64,000 nt of DNA, taken from NCBI GenBank assembly GCA_032622095.1, contig CP136061.1, positions 264,586,077 to 264,650,076 on the forward strand, read 5' to 3'. The stretch's first letter is position 1, and every line of letters starts with the position of its first letter. Shown piece by piece: positions 54,301-64,000 of this stretch. The notes beneath the pieces are model-generated. The model did not search any database, was not told where the DNA came from, and was given only the letters and a program-made list of their open reading frames with translations. Both the position numbers and the translations under genes were made by a program. The DNA is from Siphonodentalium dalli (taxonomy: Eukaryota > Mollusca > Scaphopoda > Gadilida > Siphonodentaliidae).

Positions 54301-57300
54301 GGACGTGCTACCGGTCCTGCTTGGGGACGCTCTAACATTATCTGTGTGGTGTATAACACACGGATAAGAATATGGGATCTGAAAGAGACACACATTACTT
54401 TTTCCATCAAATATATATATACCAATTAACCATCCTATGTGTTGTTACTAGGACAATATATCCTATCTGTAATCGTAATAGTGATTTTGCGAAAGGTCTC
54501 TATTTATTATAAGTAAATCTACTTACACTAGAGGAAAACACAGTTTAGACATATTGTCCTACATGAGTTCATGTAGCTCATTTAAAATTTTGTTTAGTAC
54601 AATGTCCTTGACCAAATACAGTAATGCCCTAAATAATCAACTCCTTAACCACAGCAGAATTATGGGTAATTTTTCAGGATTTAGTCGGAAATATGGCTTG
54701 CTGCCATTCATCGGAAAGCTCTGTGAGAGCTTTCCAATGAATGGCAACAAGCCATATTTCCGACTAAATCCTGAAAAGTTACCCATAATTCTGCTGTGGT
54801 TAAGGCGTCGATTATTTAGGGCATTACTGTACCGTACATGATCATTTGGAGGGGTTTTCAGGAAAAAATAAGCAGACAACAGATAAAATTACAGAAGGAG
54901 TCCTATTTATTGCAGGGTAATGTTCAGATAATAAGTTCAAACAATGGTCGTTTTTGAGTATTTAGTATAGAAAGGGTTAAAACTGAATTAGTGGATTCAT
55001 CGAGTAAATCATAGATTTAATGCATGGATGGCCTTCGTTATAGGTTATAATTTAAAAATAACAGTTACCAAATTATAAAAAAAATTCCTCAAGAATATAG
55101 TAATAGTATAGTATGAATGCGATATTATCTGCTAAATCTTGATATGCGAAGATTAGCGAGCTATACCAGTATGTTGCATACTATTTACATACTGTCTGTT
55201 TATATAACATGTTGTTTATTTACAAACACAGAGTACTAACATGACAATAACATGCAATTACGCGATATTTATGATTGGTATAAGAACAGTGTTTGTCTTT
55301 AAGATAATATTCTTACTGTTTATGGCGGTTATAATGGATGTGACTATTTAAACAGCAATACGGTTACCATATCTTTAACACTAAATCCACTGTGACTGTC
55401 GCCAGAATTCCTGAGAGCGCATTTTATTTTTTGCAGTCCATTATATTGATTGGCTTCGTGTTTCTGATAGAGGTTGCTACTGGCGTCCTAGTTTTCTTCT
55501 TTCTGTCCAAGATGCGAAATGACCTTCAGGTAACATTGAGAAACAACATCCAGTCGTACAATGATGACATGGTGGCCATGGATTTCATCGATTCTCTTCA
55601 GTTCAAAGTGAGTGTTATATTTCAATTATTTATTGGTATATGAAATGATAAACAAAATTGTATCGCCTTCCATCGGTCCAGGAGTCTGTGAAACCATCCA
55701 ATTGTCCATCTGTCATTCTATAAAATATTTAGAGCTCTCATTAGTTGGATTTGAATATTTTGAAGAGTTTGGTATTCTTATGAACCACCGTGTGGGGGGC
55801 GATATCTGCTCTATCTCTGTCATAAGTAACTTTTGAATGATGTTTGGTATTCTTATGAACCACCGTGTGGGGGCGATATCTGCTCTATCTCTGTCATAAG
55901 TGATAAGTCACTTTTGAATGATGTTTGATATTCTTATGAACCACCGTTACATGGAACGGATTTTAATGATCTTTGCTATGCTAATGAACAACGGTGTGGG
56001 GGCGATATCTACATGGAACATGCCGAAAGCGACAAAATGTGCGTCGTTACATCGGACATTTTGTCGCTTTGGGCGCACGTGCCGAAAGTGACAAAATGTG
56101 CGATATTAGCGCATGTTTCGGCATGCCGAAAGCGACAAAATGTGCGCTGTAACATTTTGTCGCTTTCGGCATGCCGAAACATGTGCTACTATCACACATT
56201 TTGTCGCTTTCGGCACGTTACTAATGGCGCACTTTGTGTCGCTTTTGGCGCGCCATTAGGAAGTGGCCCTAATAGTATTCCATATGTTTTTGAATGTTTG
56301 TTTACAGCTGAGTTGTTGTGGGGTCAACAGTTACATCGACTGGCAGAAGAACAACGCTTTCAGCTGTTCACTGCCCAAGGCAGCTTGTGGTGCTCCCAGA
56401 TCGTGTTGTCGGATAGCGAGTAGTGCTGAGTGCGGCTACCAGATTGGCAAGTTTATGGTGAGGCTAATTTAAAGGGGGACCCTATACTAAATCCGGCCAT
56501 TTATGGGACCATCTCCTTTTATACAGAATACAGAATAGGCTATAATTTACTCATATTTAATTTCGCGGAGTACAATTTGTTTTGCTCACTTTTTAATTCG
56601 CTCTTAATCGTTCCTGAAGAGACTCATTTTATTAACCCTTTACCCAACAAAACGGCCAAAAACGCCCAAATAATGCTTCAACAGCCTAAAATATCTTCGG
56701 TCTGTCTCAATAACACCATACAAATATGGATATCATTGGAACCGGTTCATTGACCACATTGTGATGGTTACAGTTATGCCCTGTGCCAATGCATTCTCTT
56801 ATATATGCGAGTCGACCATAGGTCGCTTCGCATATATAAGAGAATGCATTGGCCTAAACAAATTCTTTTTCTAACACTTTTCACCATTTTTTCTTACATT
56901 CTTTAACAATTTTATAATTTTTTCTTACATTTTTTATAATATTTTTCTACATTCTTTGACAATTTTATCATTTTTAATATGTTAAGCCAATGCATTCTCT
57001 TATATATGCGAGGCGACCTATGGTCGACTCGCATATATAAGAGAATGCATTGGCACAGGGCCGTTCTGTTGGGTAAAGGGTTAAAGACCACCATGACGAA
57101 AATTTACATCAAGTAGAACATAACTGCATCATTATTTTGTTGTGATGCTTAGTGCTTATGCGTGCTCCAAATAATAATTCTGATATTTAAACAACGTTGT
57201 GGATATGGATACATGGTTTTGTACTTCTTCAGTCTTGTATACGTGTATTTCTTACAAGCATTGCAACATCGAAGATTTTACCATACATAATCGCTTTACA

Positions 57301-60101
57301 CATATTGTTTGTTCAGAAGATTGGAAGAATGTTTAGTGGAAACCCTCGTAAAGATATCGGGCTGATTAATATTATAAATTTTAACGGAATAGATGTTTGC
57401 AATGATCATCATATACACCGTGACATATACACTGGTGTGCAAGTAGTCCTGCTAATGTTCTATGATGCTGGTGGGTTCTGCTGAATTGCTATGATGCTGT
57501 TTTGGCAAACTGAATGCTTTTAAGAAAAAGTACTGTTATATTTTTTTATTTTGTCATTTTCGCGTTATTTGGATAATCTGAACACATCCAAGAAAAACCA
57601 TTATGTTTATGAAACATTCCAAAACATATATATTGTGAAATAATTTAATACTGGTTGTATCAGTTATTGCAAATTGACTTTACATGATCCAGATTGCTAT
57701 TCTTGTTGTTTTGCAAACAGCAGTGCATCCATTATTAAAGTGTTAAAAAATAAATATGATTTTGAATGTTTTATAAAGTTACTGGCTTTTTCTCAAATTG
57801 CTCAGATTAGCCTAACACTGCGAAAATGACAACTTTAGAAAAAATAATGGTACTCTTTCGAAGCGGCATCAGTTTGACCTGACAGCATCATAGCAATTCA
57901 GCAGAACCCACCAGCATCATAGCAATTCAGCAGGACCCACCAGCATCATAGCAATTCAGCAGGACCCACCAGCATCATAGCAATTCAGCAGGACCCACCA
58001 GCATCATAGCAATTCAGCGGGACCCACTAGCATCATAGCAATTCAGCAGGACCCACCAGCATCATAGCAATTCAGCAGGACCCACCAGCATCATAGCAAT
58101 TCAGCAGGACCCACCAGCATCATAGCAATTCAGCAGGACTCACCACCATCATAGCAATTCAGCAGAACCCACCAGCATCATAGCAATTCAGCAGAACCCA
58201 CCAGCATCATAGCAATTCAGCAGAACCCACCAGCATCATAGCAATTCAGCAGAACCCACCAGCATCATAGCAATTCAGCAGGACCCACCAGCATCATAGC
58301 AATTCAGCAGAACCCACCAGCATCATAGCAATTCAGCAGGACCCACCAGCATCATAGCAATTCAGCAGAACCCACCAGCATCATAGCAATTCAGCAGGAC
58401 CCACCAGCATCATAGCAATTCAGCAGGACCCACCAGCATCATAGCAATTCAGCAGAACCCACCAGCATCATAGCAATTCAGCAGAACCCACCAGCATCAT
58501 AGCAATTCAGCAGAACCCACCAGCATCATAGCAATTCAGCAGGACCCACCAGCATCATAGCAATTCAGCAGGACCCACCAGCATCATAGCAATTCAGCAG
58601 AACCCACCAGCATCATAGCAATTCAGCAGGACCCACCAGCATCATAGCAATTCAACAGGACCCACCATCATCATAGCAATTCAGCAGGACCCACCAGCAT
58701 CATAGCAATTCAGCAGAACCCACCAGCATCATAGCAATTCAGCAGAACCCACCAGCATCATAGCAATTCAGCAGGACCCACCAGCATCATAGCAATTCAG
58801 CAGGACCCACCAGCATCATAGCAATTCAGCAGAACCCACCAGCATCATAGCAATTCAGCAGGACCCACCAGCATCATAGCAATTCAGCAGGTCCATTTGA
58901 CCAAGGGAGATATAGAGCTGACTGAGATTATGAATGTGACTGGAATAGATGTTTGTGTAACCCTCATGTATACATCGCACCGATTTACTCTTTCTTTAAT
59001 AAGTACTCATTGACGAACACTGGTAGTTAACTAGTTATCCCTTAGGAAATGTTCAGATAATAAGTTCAACAAACGTACATGTATGTAAAACTTTTCGACC
59101 AATAAATAGGATTCCTTCTACATTTTCTATTGTCTGCCATCTGCCAATAAATCATGAAAATGCTTCCAGATGAATAATAGAACTTCCAATGTATACTTTT
59201 ATTTTATTTAATTACACCCCCCGCAACGAAGTTAGGGGGGGTATACTGGAGTCAGCTTGTCCGTCCGTCCGTCCGTCGTCCGTCGGCGTCGTCGTCGTCC
59301 GTCCGTGGACACAAATTTGTCCGGAGTTTTTCTCAGTCGTTTTTTGATAAATTTCCGTGAAACTTGGCACAGACATCAACCATTATGGGAACCTGTGCAC
59401 CTGCGATTATGACGTCTGTCGGACTTTTTTTTTTTGGAGTTATCCCCCCGTTTTCGACTTAGAAATTTTTGGCAACATGTATACTTTTGTCCGAGCTTTT
59501 ATTCCTACATTTTTCGGTCAATTTTTTTAAAACTTGGCACAGATATTTAGTACCATTGGAACTTGTGCACCTGCGATTATGACATCTGTCTGACATTTTT
59601 TGGTGGAGTTATCCCCCTTTTTCAACTTGGAAACTTTTTTTGCAACATGCATAATTTTGTCCGAGCTTTTATTCCTACATTTTTCGGTCAATGTTTTTTA
59701 ATCTTGGCACTGATATTTAGTACCATGTGGAGTTATTCTCCTTTTTCGACTTAGAATTTTTTTCGCAACATACATAATTTTGTCCAAGCTTTTATTCCTA
59801 CAATTTTCGGTCAATAGGTTTAAGATTAGGGTTATGGTTGTACACCTGCAATGGCAACTGTTATTTTATTATTTTAACTAAATGTTTACTGACATGTGAA
59901 ACATCTTAGTATTTTAAAAAGGGGGGTATCCGTAGTCCCATTGTGACAGTCACACCTCTAGTTAACATTTAATTTTGATTTCAGGAAGTGTTTGCAGCTA
60001 CCTTCATATACACACAGGGCTGTGCCCCGATGCTTCTGGACAAGTTTAAGTTCAACCTAATTTTAGTGGGACAATCTGCTCTCATTGTAGGCGTCTTTGA
60101 G
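51147..60101 (+). CDS. Tetraspanin with eight-cysteine large loop (TspanC8 pattern), 3' end missing
   Basis: Join 51147-51308, 52840-53025, 55437-55607, 56308-56457, 59985-60101; every intron is phase 0. Gives 262 residues with no stop. The cytosolic N-tail is ~40 residues. TM1 runs from about 40 to 66. A short loop and TM2 end in GCVGALRDN, the classic tetraspanin motif, and TM3 is at about 117-140. The large loop has CCG (176-178), then FSC, AAC, SCC, AEC and QGC: eight cysteines in the CC-C-C-CC-C-C order of the TSPAN5/14/17/33 group, which in animals escorts the protease ADAM10. TM4 begins at LILVGQSALIVG. The last exon (end of TM4, C-tail) was not found before 64000. Introns contain many repeats. 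Confidence 0.93.
51628..51755. repeat. ~31-bp tandem repeat in tetraspanin intron 1
   Basis: Four units of CCACTGATATACAGA-CATTTTATATATAT. Just upstream (51395-51590) is a copy of the dispersed repeat also seen at 26005-26200. Confidence 0.85.
51955..52490. repeat. Diverged ~155-bp tandem repeat in tetraspanin intron 1
   Basis: At least three degraded units share CAGCAGCCATCTTGGATT, ACCTCTAGATGGGAGCT and CCCTACAGACCACATCCCTC. An inverted copy is in intron 2 (about 53160-53345, GATAGCTCCCATCTAGAGGT). Confidence 0.7.
52840..53025 (+). CDS. Tetraspanin coding exon 2
   Basis: Acceptor TTTTTTTAG, donor GTAAGT, 62 codons. Encodes the end of TM1 (VAGCVMIIVGCF), the small loop (LEYVYIDAI) and TM2 to GCVGALRDNLYLLKI. 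Confidence 0.95.
53573..53732. repeat. ~160-bp foldback in tetraspanin intron 2
   Basis: ATTGCTGCAGTGAATTGAT at 53574 and its complement ATCAATTCACTGCAGCGAT at 53713. Inner pairing GTTGAAGAGGT / ACCTCTTCAAC. A further loose inverted pair is ACCTTTCGCAAAAT near 54158 and its complement near 54489. Confidence 0.6.
54617..54831. mobile_element. TA palindromic MITE in tetraspanin intron 2
   Basis: Same family as 4645-4862; both arms complete, TA at both ends. Confidence 0.9.
55437..55607 (+). CDS. Tetraspanin coding exon 3
   Basis: Acceptor TTTTTTGCAG, donor GTGAGT, 57 codons. TM3 (SIILIGFVFLIEVATGVLVF) and the first helix of the large loop, ending FIDSLQFK just before the CCG motif. Confidence 0.95.
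55755..55990. repeat. ~70-bp tandem repeat, three diverged units
   Basis: TTGGTATTCTTATGAACCAC and GGGGGCGATATCTGCTCTAT recur near 55768, 55848 and 55925, with a fourth partial unit near 55970. In tetraspanin intron 3. Confidence 0.8.
56014..56265. repeat. Cluster of nested palindromes just before tetraspanin exon 4
   Basis: CCGAAAGCGACAAAATGTGC and its complement alternate six or seven times with TGCCGAAA/CATGTTTCGGCA joints. This gives overlapping hairpins over ~250 bp that end ~40 bp upstream of the exon 4 acceptor. Confidence 0.88.
56308..56457 (+). CDS. Tetraspanin coding exon 4 (cysteine core of the large loop)
   Basis: Acceptor GTTTACAG, donor GTGAGG, 50 codons. LSCCGVNSYIDWQ then FSC, KAACGAP, RSCC, AECGYQ: seven of the eight loop cysteines. 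Confidence 0.95.
56632..57084. mobile_element. TTAA MITE family 1, in tetraspanin intron 4
   Basis: TTAA at 56632 and 57081 with CCCTTTACCCAACA ends. Hairpins at about 56785-56854 and 56988-57053. The central spacer is longer than in other copies through a repeated CATTTTTTATAATATT-like stretch. Confidence 0.9.
57460..58891. mobile_element. Foldback element with a minisatellite grown from its right terminus
   Basis: The left arm (57460-57605) and the right arm (about 57780-57922) are inverted copies: GCAAACTGA, GTCATTTTCGC and AATCTGA blocks pair in order. The left arm ends in 1.4 units of the 29-bp motif, whereas the right arm runs into ~35 units. In tetraspanin intron 4. Confidence 0.75.
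57883..58891 (+). repeat. 29-bp minisatellite, ~35 units
   Basis: CAGCATCATAGCAATTCAGC then AGGACCCAC or AGAACCCAC, directly joined with no spacers. Rare variants (near 58018, 58140, 58654). One inverted 1.4-unit copy is at 57460-57499. Confidence 0.97.
59212..59961 (+). mobile_element. Helitron-like element, copy C, abutting tetraspanin exon 5
   Basis: Plus strand: A then TTACACCCCCCGCAACGAAG at the start, with TCCGTCCGTCC repeats and three diverged modules. The end is TCACACCTCTAG followed by T, preceded by GTCCCATTGTGAC, a decayed form of the 3' hairpin. Confidence 0.65.
59985..60101 (+). CDS. Tetraspanin coding exon 5
   Basis: Acceptor TTGATTTCAG, donor GTATGA, 39 codons. Carries the eighth cysteine (IYTQGC) and enters TM4. 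A Helitron-like element ends only 23 bp before this exon. Confidence 0.93.
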
Positions 60102-60168
60102 GTATGAACTTAGTTCTGATGTATAGTTTTATTATCCCCCGTTCTGGTTAAAACACAGACTCCACAGC

Positions 60169-60385
60169 TACAGTAATGCCCTAATTAATCGACTCCTTAA
60201 CCACAGTAGAATTATGGGTAACTTTTCAGGATTTAGTCTGAAATATGGCTTGTTGTCATTCATCGGAAAGCTCTTCCCGAGAGCTTTCCGATGAATGGCA
60301 ACAAGCAATATTTCTGACTAAATCCTGAAAAGTTACCCATAATTCTGCTGTGGTTAAGGAGTCGATTAATTAGGGCATTACTGTA
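60169..60385. mobile_element. TA palindromic MITE downstream of tetraspanin exon 5
   Basis: Same family as 4645-4862; TA at both ends, arms complete with a few substitutions. Confidence 0.9.
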
Positions 60386-61120
60386 TGCTGAAGTGAGTCT
60401 GTGGTAAATGGGGGGATTTCTATTACCACCAGCATAATAACGTCAGTCTCACCCAATCACACCAGGAAAGCGATGCATCCTATCAGGCGATGGTTGGAAT
60501 GCTTTTACATAGGTAGATTCGTCATATTGCTAAAAATATCACTTAAACATTGTCTGTCATACTGTCACACTGCATGATTTCAATGCGGGGTAGCATCACT
60601 AAATTCACCCTCTGGGAACCTCATTCTGCAAATGACAGACACAATATTTCAAGGCTTGATTACCCCAGACTCACTTGCACAATAAGCTTTTAGTGCACGA
60701 ATTGTTCTCAAAGCACATCAGAAATTTGACTTTGGAGTGATCAGTTCTGCCATTTTGGCTGGAATATAGTAAACCACAGACCACTCCGTGTAAATGTTGC
60801 CGAAATCATTTACGGAAGTTTAAGTAACGAGAGTAAGTAATAAGAAGCCGTTTTAGAAGCGATTTGGACAGTTGATTGTGTATTCATATACCCCACAACA
60901 CATGCCTGTTTGATCACCGGCTGCTTTTCTAGACATGAAACTACACTCTGTGTCAGTCTGCGAATCACTTGCTACACATTCAATGCCAATTTCTGGCTGC
61001 ACGCGCACCGCGGCATACATAAAAGCAATCAAGTCTAGCCTTTTACTACGTCATCAATAGTCTGTCTGTTTTGTTGAAACTGTCCCCCCTTTGTCATTAT
61101 CATTAGTTCATCTCAAAGCG
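60386..61120. other. Non-coding stretch with a palindromic-repeat fragment
   Basis: About 60585-60645 is a half copy of the AGAGGGTGAATTT repeat (GTAGCATCACTAAATTCACC ... GCAAATGACAGACA). Nothing else recognised. I looked here for the last tetraspanin exon and did not find it. Confidence 0.5.
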
Positions 61121-61339
61121 ATGGCAGAAGACCAACAAAAACAGAAATCGGATGTTTGGGGACATTTAGTCCTAATTGAAGATGACGAAAAAAAGAAGAA
61201 ATGGGCCTGCCGAACGCAATTCGTTTATCCTGGATCAAAATCCAATTTGAAGTCGCACATCCAGAAAAAACACATAGGCCTACTGGGAGTGGGAACTCCG
61301 AGTGTATCTAGTGATGTGTTCGATAACTTTATTTCCTAA
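61121..61339 (+). pseudogene. BED-type zinc finger fragment, probably from a hAT/ZBED transposase
   Basis: MAEDQQKQKSDVWGHLVLIE, then KKKWACRTQF, GSKSNLKSHIQKKH and a short tail with a stop. The W, first C, SNLKSH and final H fit a BED finger (C-x2-C ... H-x4-H), but the second Cys is Gln. It is 72 codons with no catalytic domain after it, so it is an orphan fragment. The first Met after the upstream open frame was taken. Confidence 0.55.
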
Positions 61340-62645
61340 ACACTGGCTGGGGCTTGTGTAATGAATCACGACGATTTAATTTTGTTTGAATTTGTTTATT
61401 AAATAATTGAAGTAACATTGTGAAGCCACTGTGATTAATACATACCTACCTATACCCAAACACTAGTAAACATTACTAAACAACAGTATACCTACCTTCA
61501 GTACCTTGTAGTACACATGTTTGGACTAATCATGCCCAGGATATACACGAGGAAGGAACTATATTTCGTCGCGGAAGGTTTTGCAAGCAAGCGTTGTTTA
61601 TGCGGAACTCCCGTAAACATCGATATACTAGCGCACTAATATATATTATATTTTAGTTTGTTTGGGCCCGAAACTGAATTAATTTATGCACAGTTAGTCT
61701 AGTCTAAGTGTTGATTACGCGTCCCGGAAACATCGTATACATGCGAACACAAATGATGTCTTTGTCGTACAATGCGGTCCCATTACGGCGATCAAATAGT
61801 GGTAAATTAGTCTAGGCTGTGCTGGGGGGGGGGGTGACCGTCGCACATCGGGGGAATTTATGCGACCATCATTTTCTTATGGGAAAATTACTCTAGTTTT
61901 CGAATTCAGAGGGCGCCGAGCCGAGATAGGTGACAAAATACTTTTCACTATGTTTTATAGGGTACCCTACCTAAAAAATGACATATTTTCAGAGGTTAAC
62001 AGGCATTAGCCAACTGGTTAACAAGGCATCAAAATCGGAAAGATTGTAAACATATTTGCAAATTATGGAACGAATATAGACACTTAATCAGATTCAACAT
62101 CGTTTTCCTGCTTTCGTTCTGATTTCGTGACGTCATGGTAAAATATGTAGCGTGACGCGTCAAAAAATCATGGCGATTCAGACAAAGTGTTGTGCGTCAA
62201 CTCTGTGCAAATATAGCATATCTGTCGAATTCTTCCAAGTTATATATTTTTGGAAATGGAAGGGTATTCCCTATATAAAGATGTTCCTACTTACATTATA
62301 TCTCTCCAAGTATTGCTTGCTTGCTTGGTGTGGATTTCCCTCCTTTAAGTGAGGAGCACCCCATTATATTGGGTATATAAAATAATGGAAGTAAAAATAA
62401 GTCAAATAAAACCAGGTAAAACTACAGTAATGATAAAATAGTTAGTAAAATTGTGGTACTAGTGAGTTAAAAGATTTGTGTGTGCGTAAGTTGCACTTAA
62501 AAACTTTTAAGTTGAGCTTTCATATGTACATATGTACATGTATATTTTTGTTTTGTTTTTAAGATTGGTATAGTTAAAATTGTCGTTTTGACAAGAATAT
62601 TTACAGGTAGTTGTTTTGCCTGTACAGCTCGGCTAGTTTGTCATT
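61340..62645. other. Non-coding stretch between the BED fragment and the LINE
   Basis: No gene, no clear repeat. A G-run at 61826 and several short AT-rich motifs. A 66-codon frame at 62152 has no recognisable content. Sequence up to about 62640 may include the 3' UTR of the LINE that lies on the minus strand. Confidence 0.4.
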
Positions 62646-63704
62646 TTATATGGGCTTGTCTGCTTCTGTTTTCAAAGTGTTTACTCTATGCACATGGATT
62701 GAGTATAAGAAATTTCTTGCCAGTTTTTCAGTTTGTTCTTTTTCTATATCGGTAAGGTTCCAGGTTTCTAGTTTTGTGCAGTCTAAGGTTAATTGAGTTA
62801 AGAGTTCTGGTTGATCAATAATGTATTTGTCAGTGGTAGTTTTTGAGAGACATAATTTGAGTTTTTGTATGTAACGATGTCGTTGGTTACTAGTGTTCGT
62901 ACATTGTGAAATGAAGTGTGTTCTGTCCTCATCAGCTAGTTTGCATAGTGGACATATGGCAGAGGTCAAGTTTTGTCTGAATCTTTTTCTATTTATTTGT
63001 AGTAAATAAGTGTCTGTCATCAACCATGTTTTTATAATAGCCTTTTTTGTGGCAGCGGGTGAGTATTTTGATGAATCCCATACAAGATGACATTTGCTGC
63101 TGGAATTTTTTTGCAGTTTGATCATTGCTAATGTTGTTTTACTGGAGAACTCTCTGTCATTAATATCATGCCAATATTGGTATATAGCTTTTTTACATAT
63201 TGTTTTCCATTTGTTGGCATCTTCCTTACTGTGGATGGTGTTTATGATATGCAGTGGGTCAGGAAGGGTATATTTGGAAAGTATGTCTCTGACATGTATA
63301 AACCAGCTATGGCTGTTGTCATTTTTCATGATAAGTTGTTTTATTGCAAGATCTCGCTCTGCAGAGTTGTGTGTTTTGGCTATATTAATATAGAATGTTG
63401 TAATTTTGAGATCTATAGTGCCTTGGATGGGAATAGCTCCAATAAGTGCATTTGTAGCAGCATTTGCTGTGCGTGTTGATAAACTCTGCAATTGTCTCAT
63501 GGTTTTTCGTTGGAAACGTTCGAGTTCATCTATGTCTTTTTTTTTCATATGTAGTATTTCTATACCATGCAGCATTCTAGGAATGACAAAAGTGTTCCAC
63601 ATTTGGTATGCTATTACTGGTGATATACCGTTTGTTCCATGTAGCCCTGTATTGACATAAAATAGACAAAAACTTAACCCTCCCCCAATTTCACAAATAA
63701 CCAC
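62646..63704 (-). pseudogene. Non-LTR retrotransposon ORF2, C-terminal part (5'-truncated)
   Basis: 352 codons open to the stop TAA at 62648-62646. Recognisable content starts at GLHGTNGISPVIAYQMWNTF (end of the reverse transcriptase thumb). Next are VIPRMLHGIEIL, LERFQRKTMRQLQSL, TANAATNALIGAIPIQ and a zinc-binding-like CPLCKLADEDRTHFISQC near the end. The catalytic palm (YADD) and endonuclease are absent. This matches the C-terminal part of LINEs common in molluscs. The first ~18 residues look non-homologous; the copy is a typical 5' truncation. Confidence 0.82.
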
Positions 63705-64000
63705 ATATATGTGTCCATGCAGTTTGTGTCCAACAAATAAATTGACAATGCACAGTTTACCTTGTCATATGGTGTAGAATCGTACGGGGACACTGATAAT
63801 GTAAAACATCGTTTAAATCCTAGATTAAGAAGGTAATAAAATCCAAGATGGCGTCCAAGATGGCCGCCAATTTTTATATTGACACGCTATACACCAGATG
63901 TATGCTAACCGGACTAGATCATCGCGAGTGCTTTATATAATATGGCATTGTCTTGGATGGAGTCTGTATCTTAATACGTATAATGCAACTGACAACGTAA
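63705..64000. other. Window end, nothing recognised
   Basis: No frame or repeat beyond a short CCAAGATGGC duplication near 63842-63862. The missing tetraspanin exon may lie further right. Confidence 0.4.

Noticed and set aside
57883-58891. Regular 29-bp array as a CRISPR
   Set aside because: Units are directly joined with no spacers, the context is a eukaryotic intron, and no cas genes are present.

Overview
The window is nuclear DNA of a metazoan, most likely a spiralian and probably a bivalve mollusc. It has spliced genes with long introns, tRNA-derived SINEs, a LINE fragment, many short foldback transposons, and a dispersed repeat ending in a GGGGGGTATA-type hairpin that I associate with molluscs. 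Species cannot be read from the sequence.

Layout. (1) Positions 1-25757 are a head-to-tail array of a ~6.9 kb unit: three full-length periods plus a fourth that breaks off at about 25757. The array continues past the left edge. By eye the units are almost identical, differing mainly in homopolymer runs, an 8-bp indel and one 12-bp deletion. Each unit carries a minisatellite, a decayed copy of a Cys-rich invertebrate multicopy gene, several foldback MITEs and, in units 1-3, a SINE. (2) Positions 27380-48624 on the minus strand hold a complete seven-exon gene that I reconstruct as polyglutamine-binding protein 1 (PQBP1), a WW-domain spliceosomal protein. Exon phases join throughout (897 nt, 298 codons plus stop). 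Its introns are packed with mobile elements. (3) Positions 51147-60101 on the plus strand hold five coding exons of a tetraspanin with an eight-cysteine large loop (TspanC8 pattern). Its last exon is not seen and probably lies beyond the window. The two genes are head to head, about 2.5 kb apart. (4) Positions 60386-64000 hold TE debris: a degenerate BED zinc-finger ORF and the 3' part of a LINE ORF2 on the minus strand.

The mobile DNA is the most unusual content. Five TTAA-flanked (piggyBac-type) MITEs outside the array, two TTAA families inside it, and one further family (45115-45556) all carry the same 69-bp near-perfect hairpin, in more than 25 copies. A hAT-type element sits inside one MITE with an exact 8-bp target duplication. 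Four copies of a Helitron-like element lie exactly between A and T and end in CTAG; two of them have recognisable empty sites. Two further elements have minisatellites grown at or near their inverted ends. Several elements stop within about 15-30 bp of splice sites of the two host genes.
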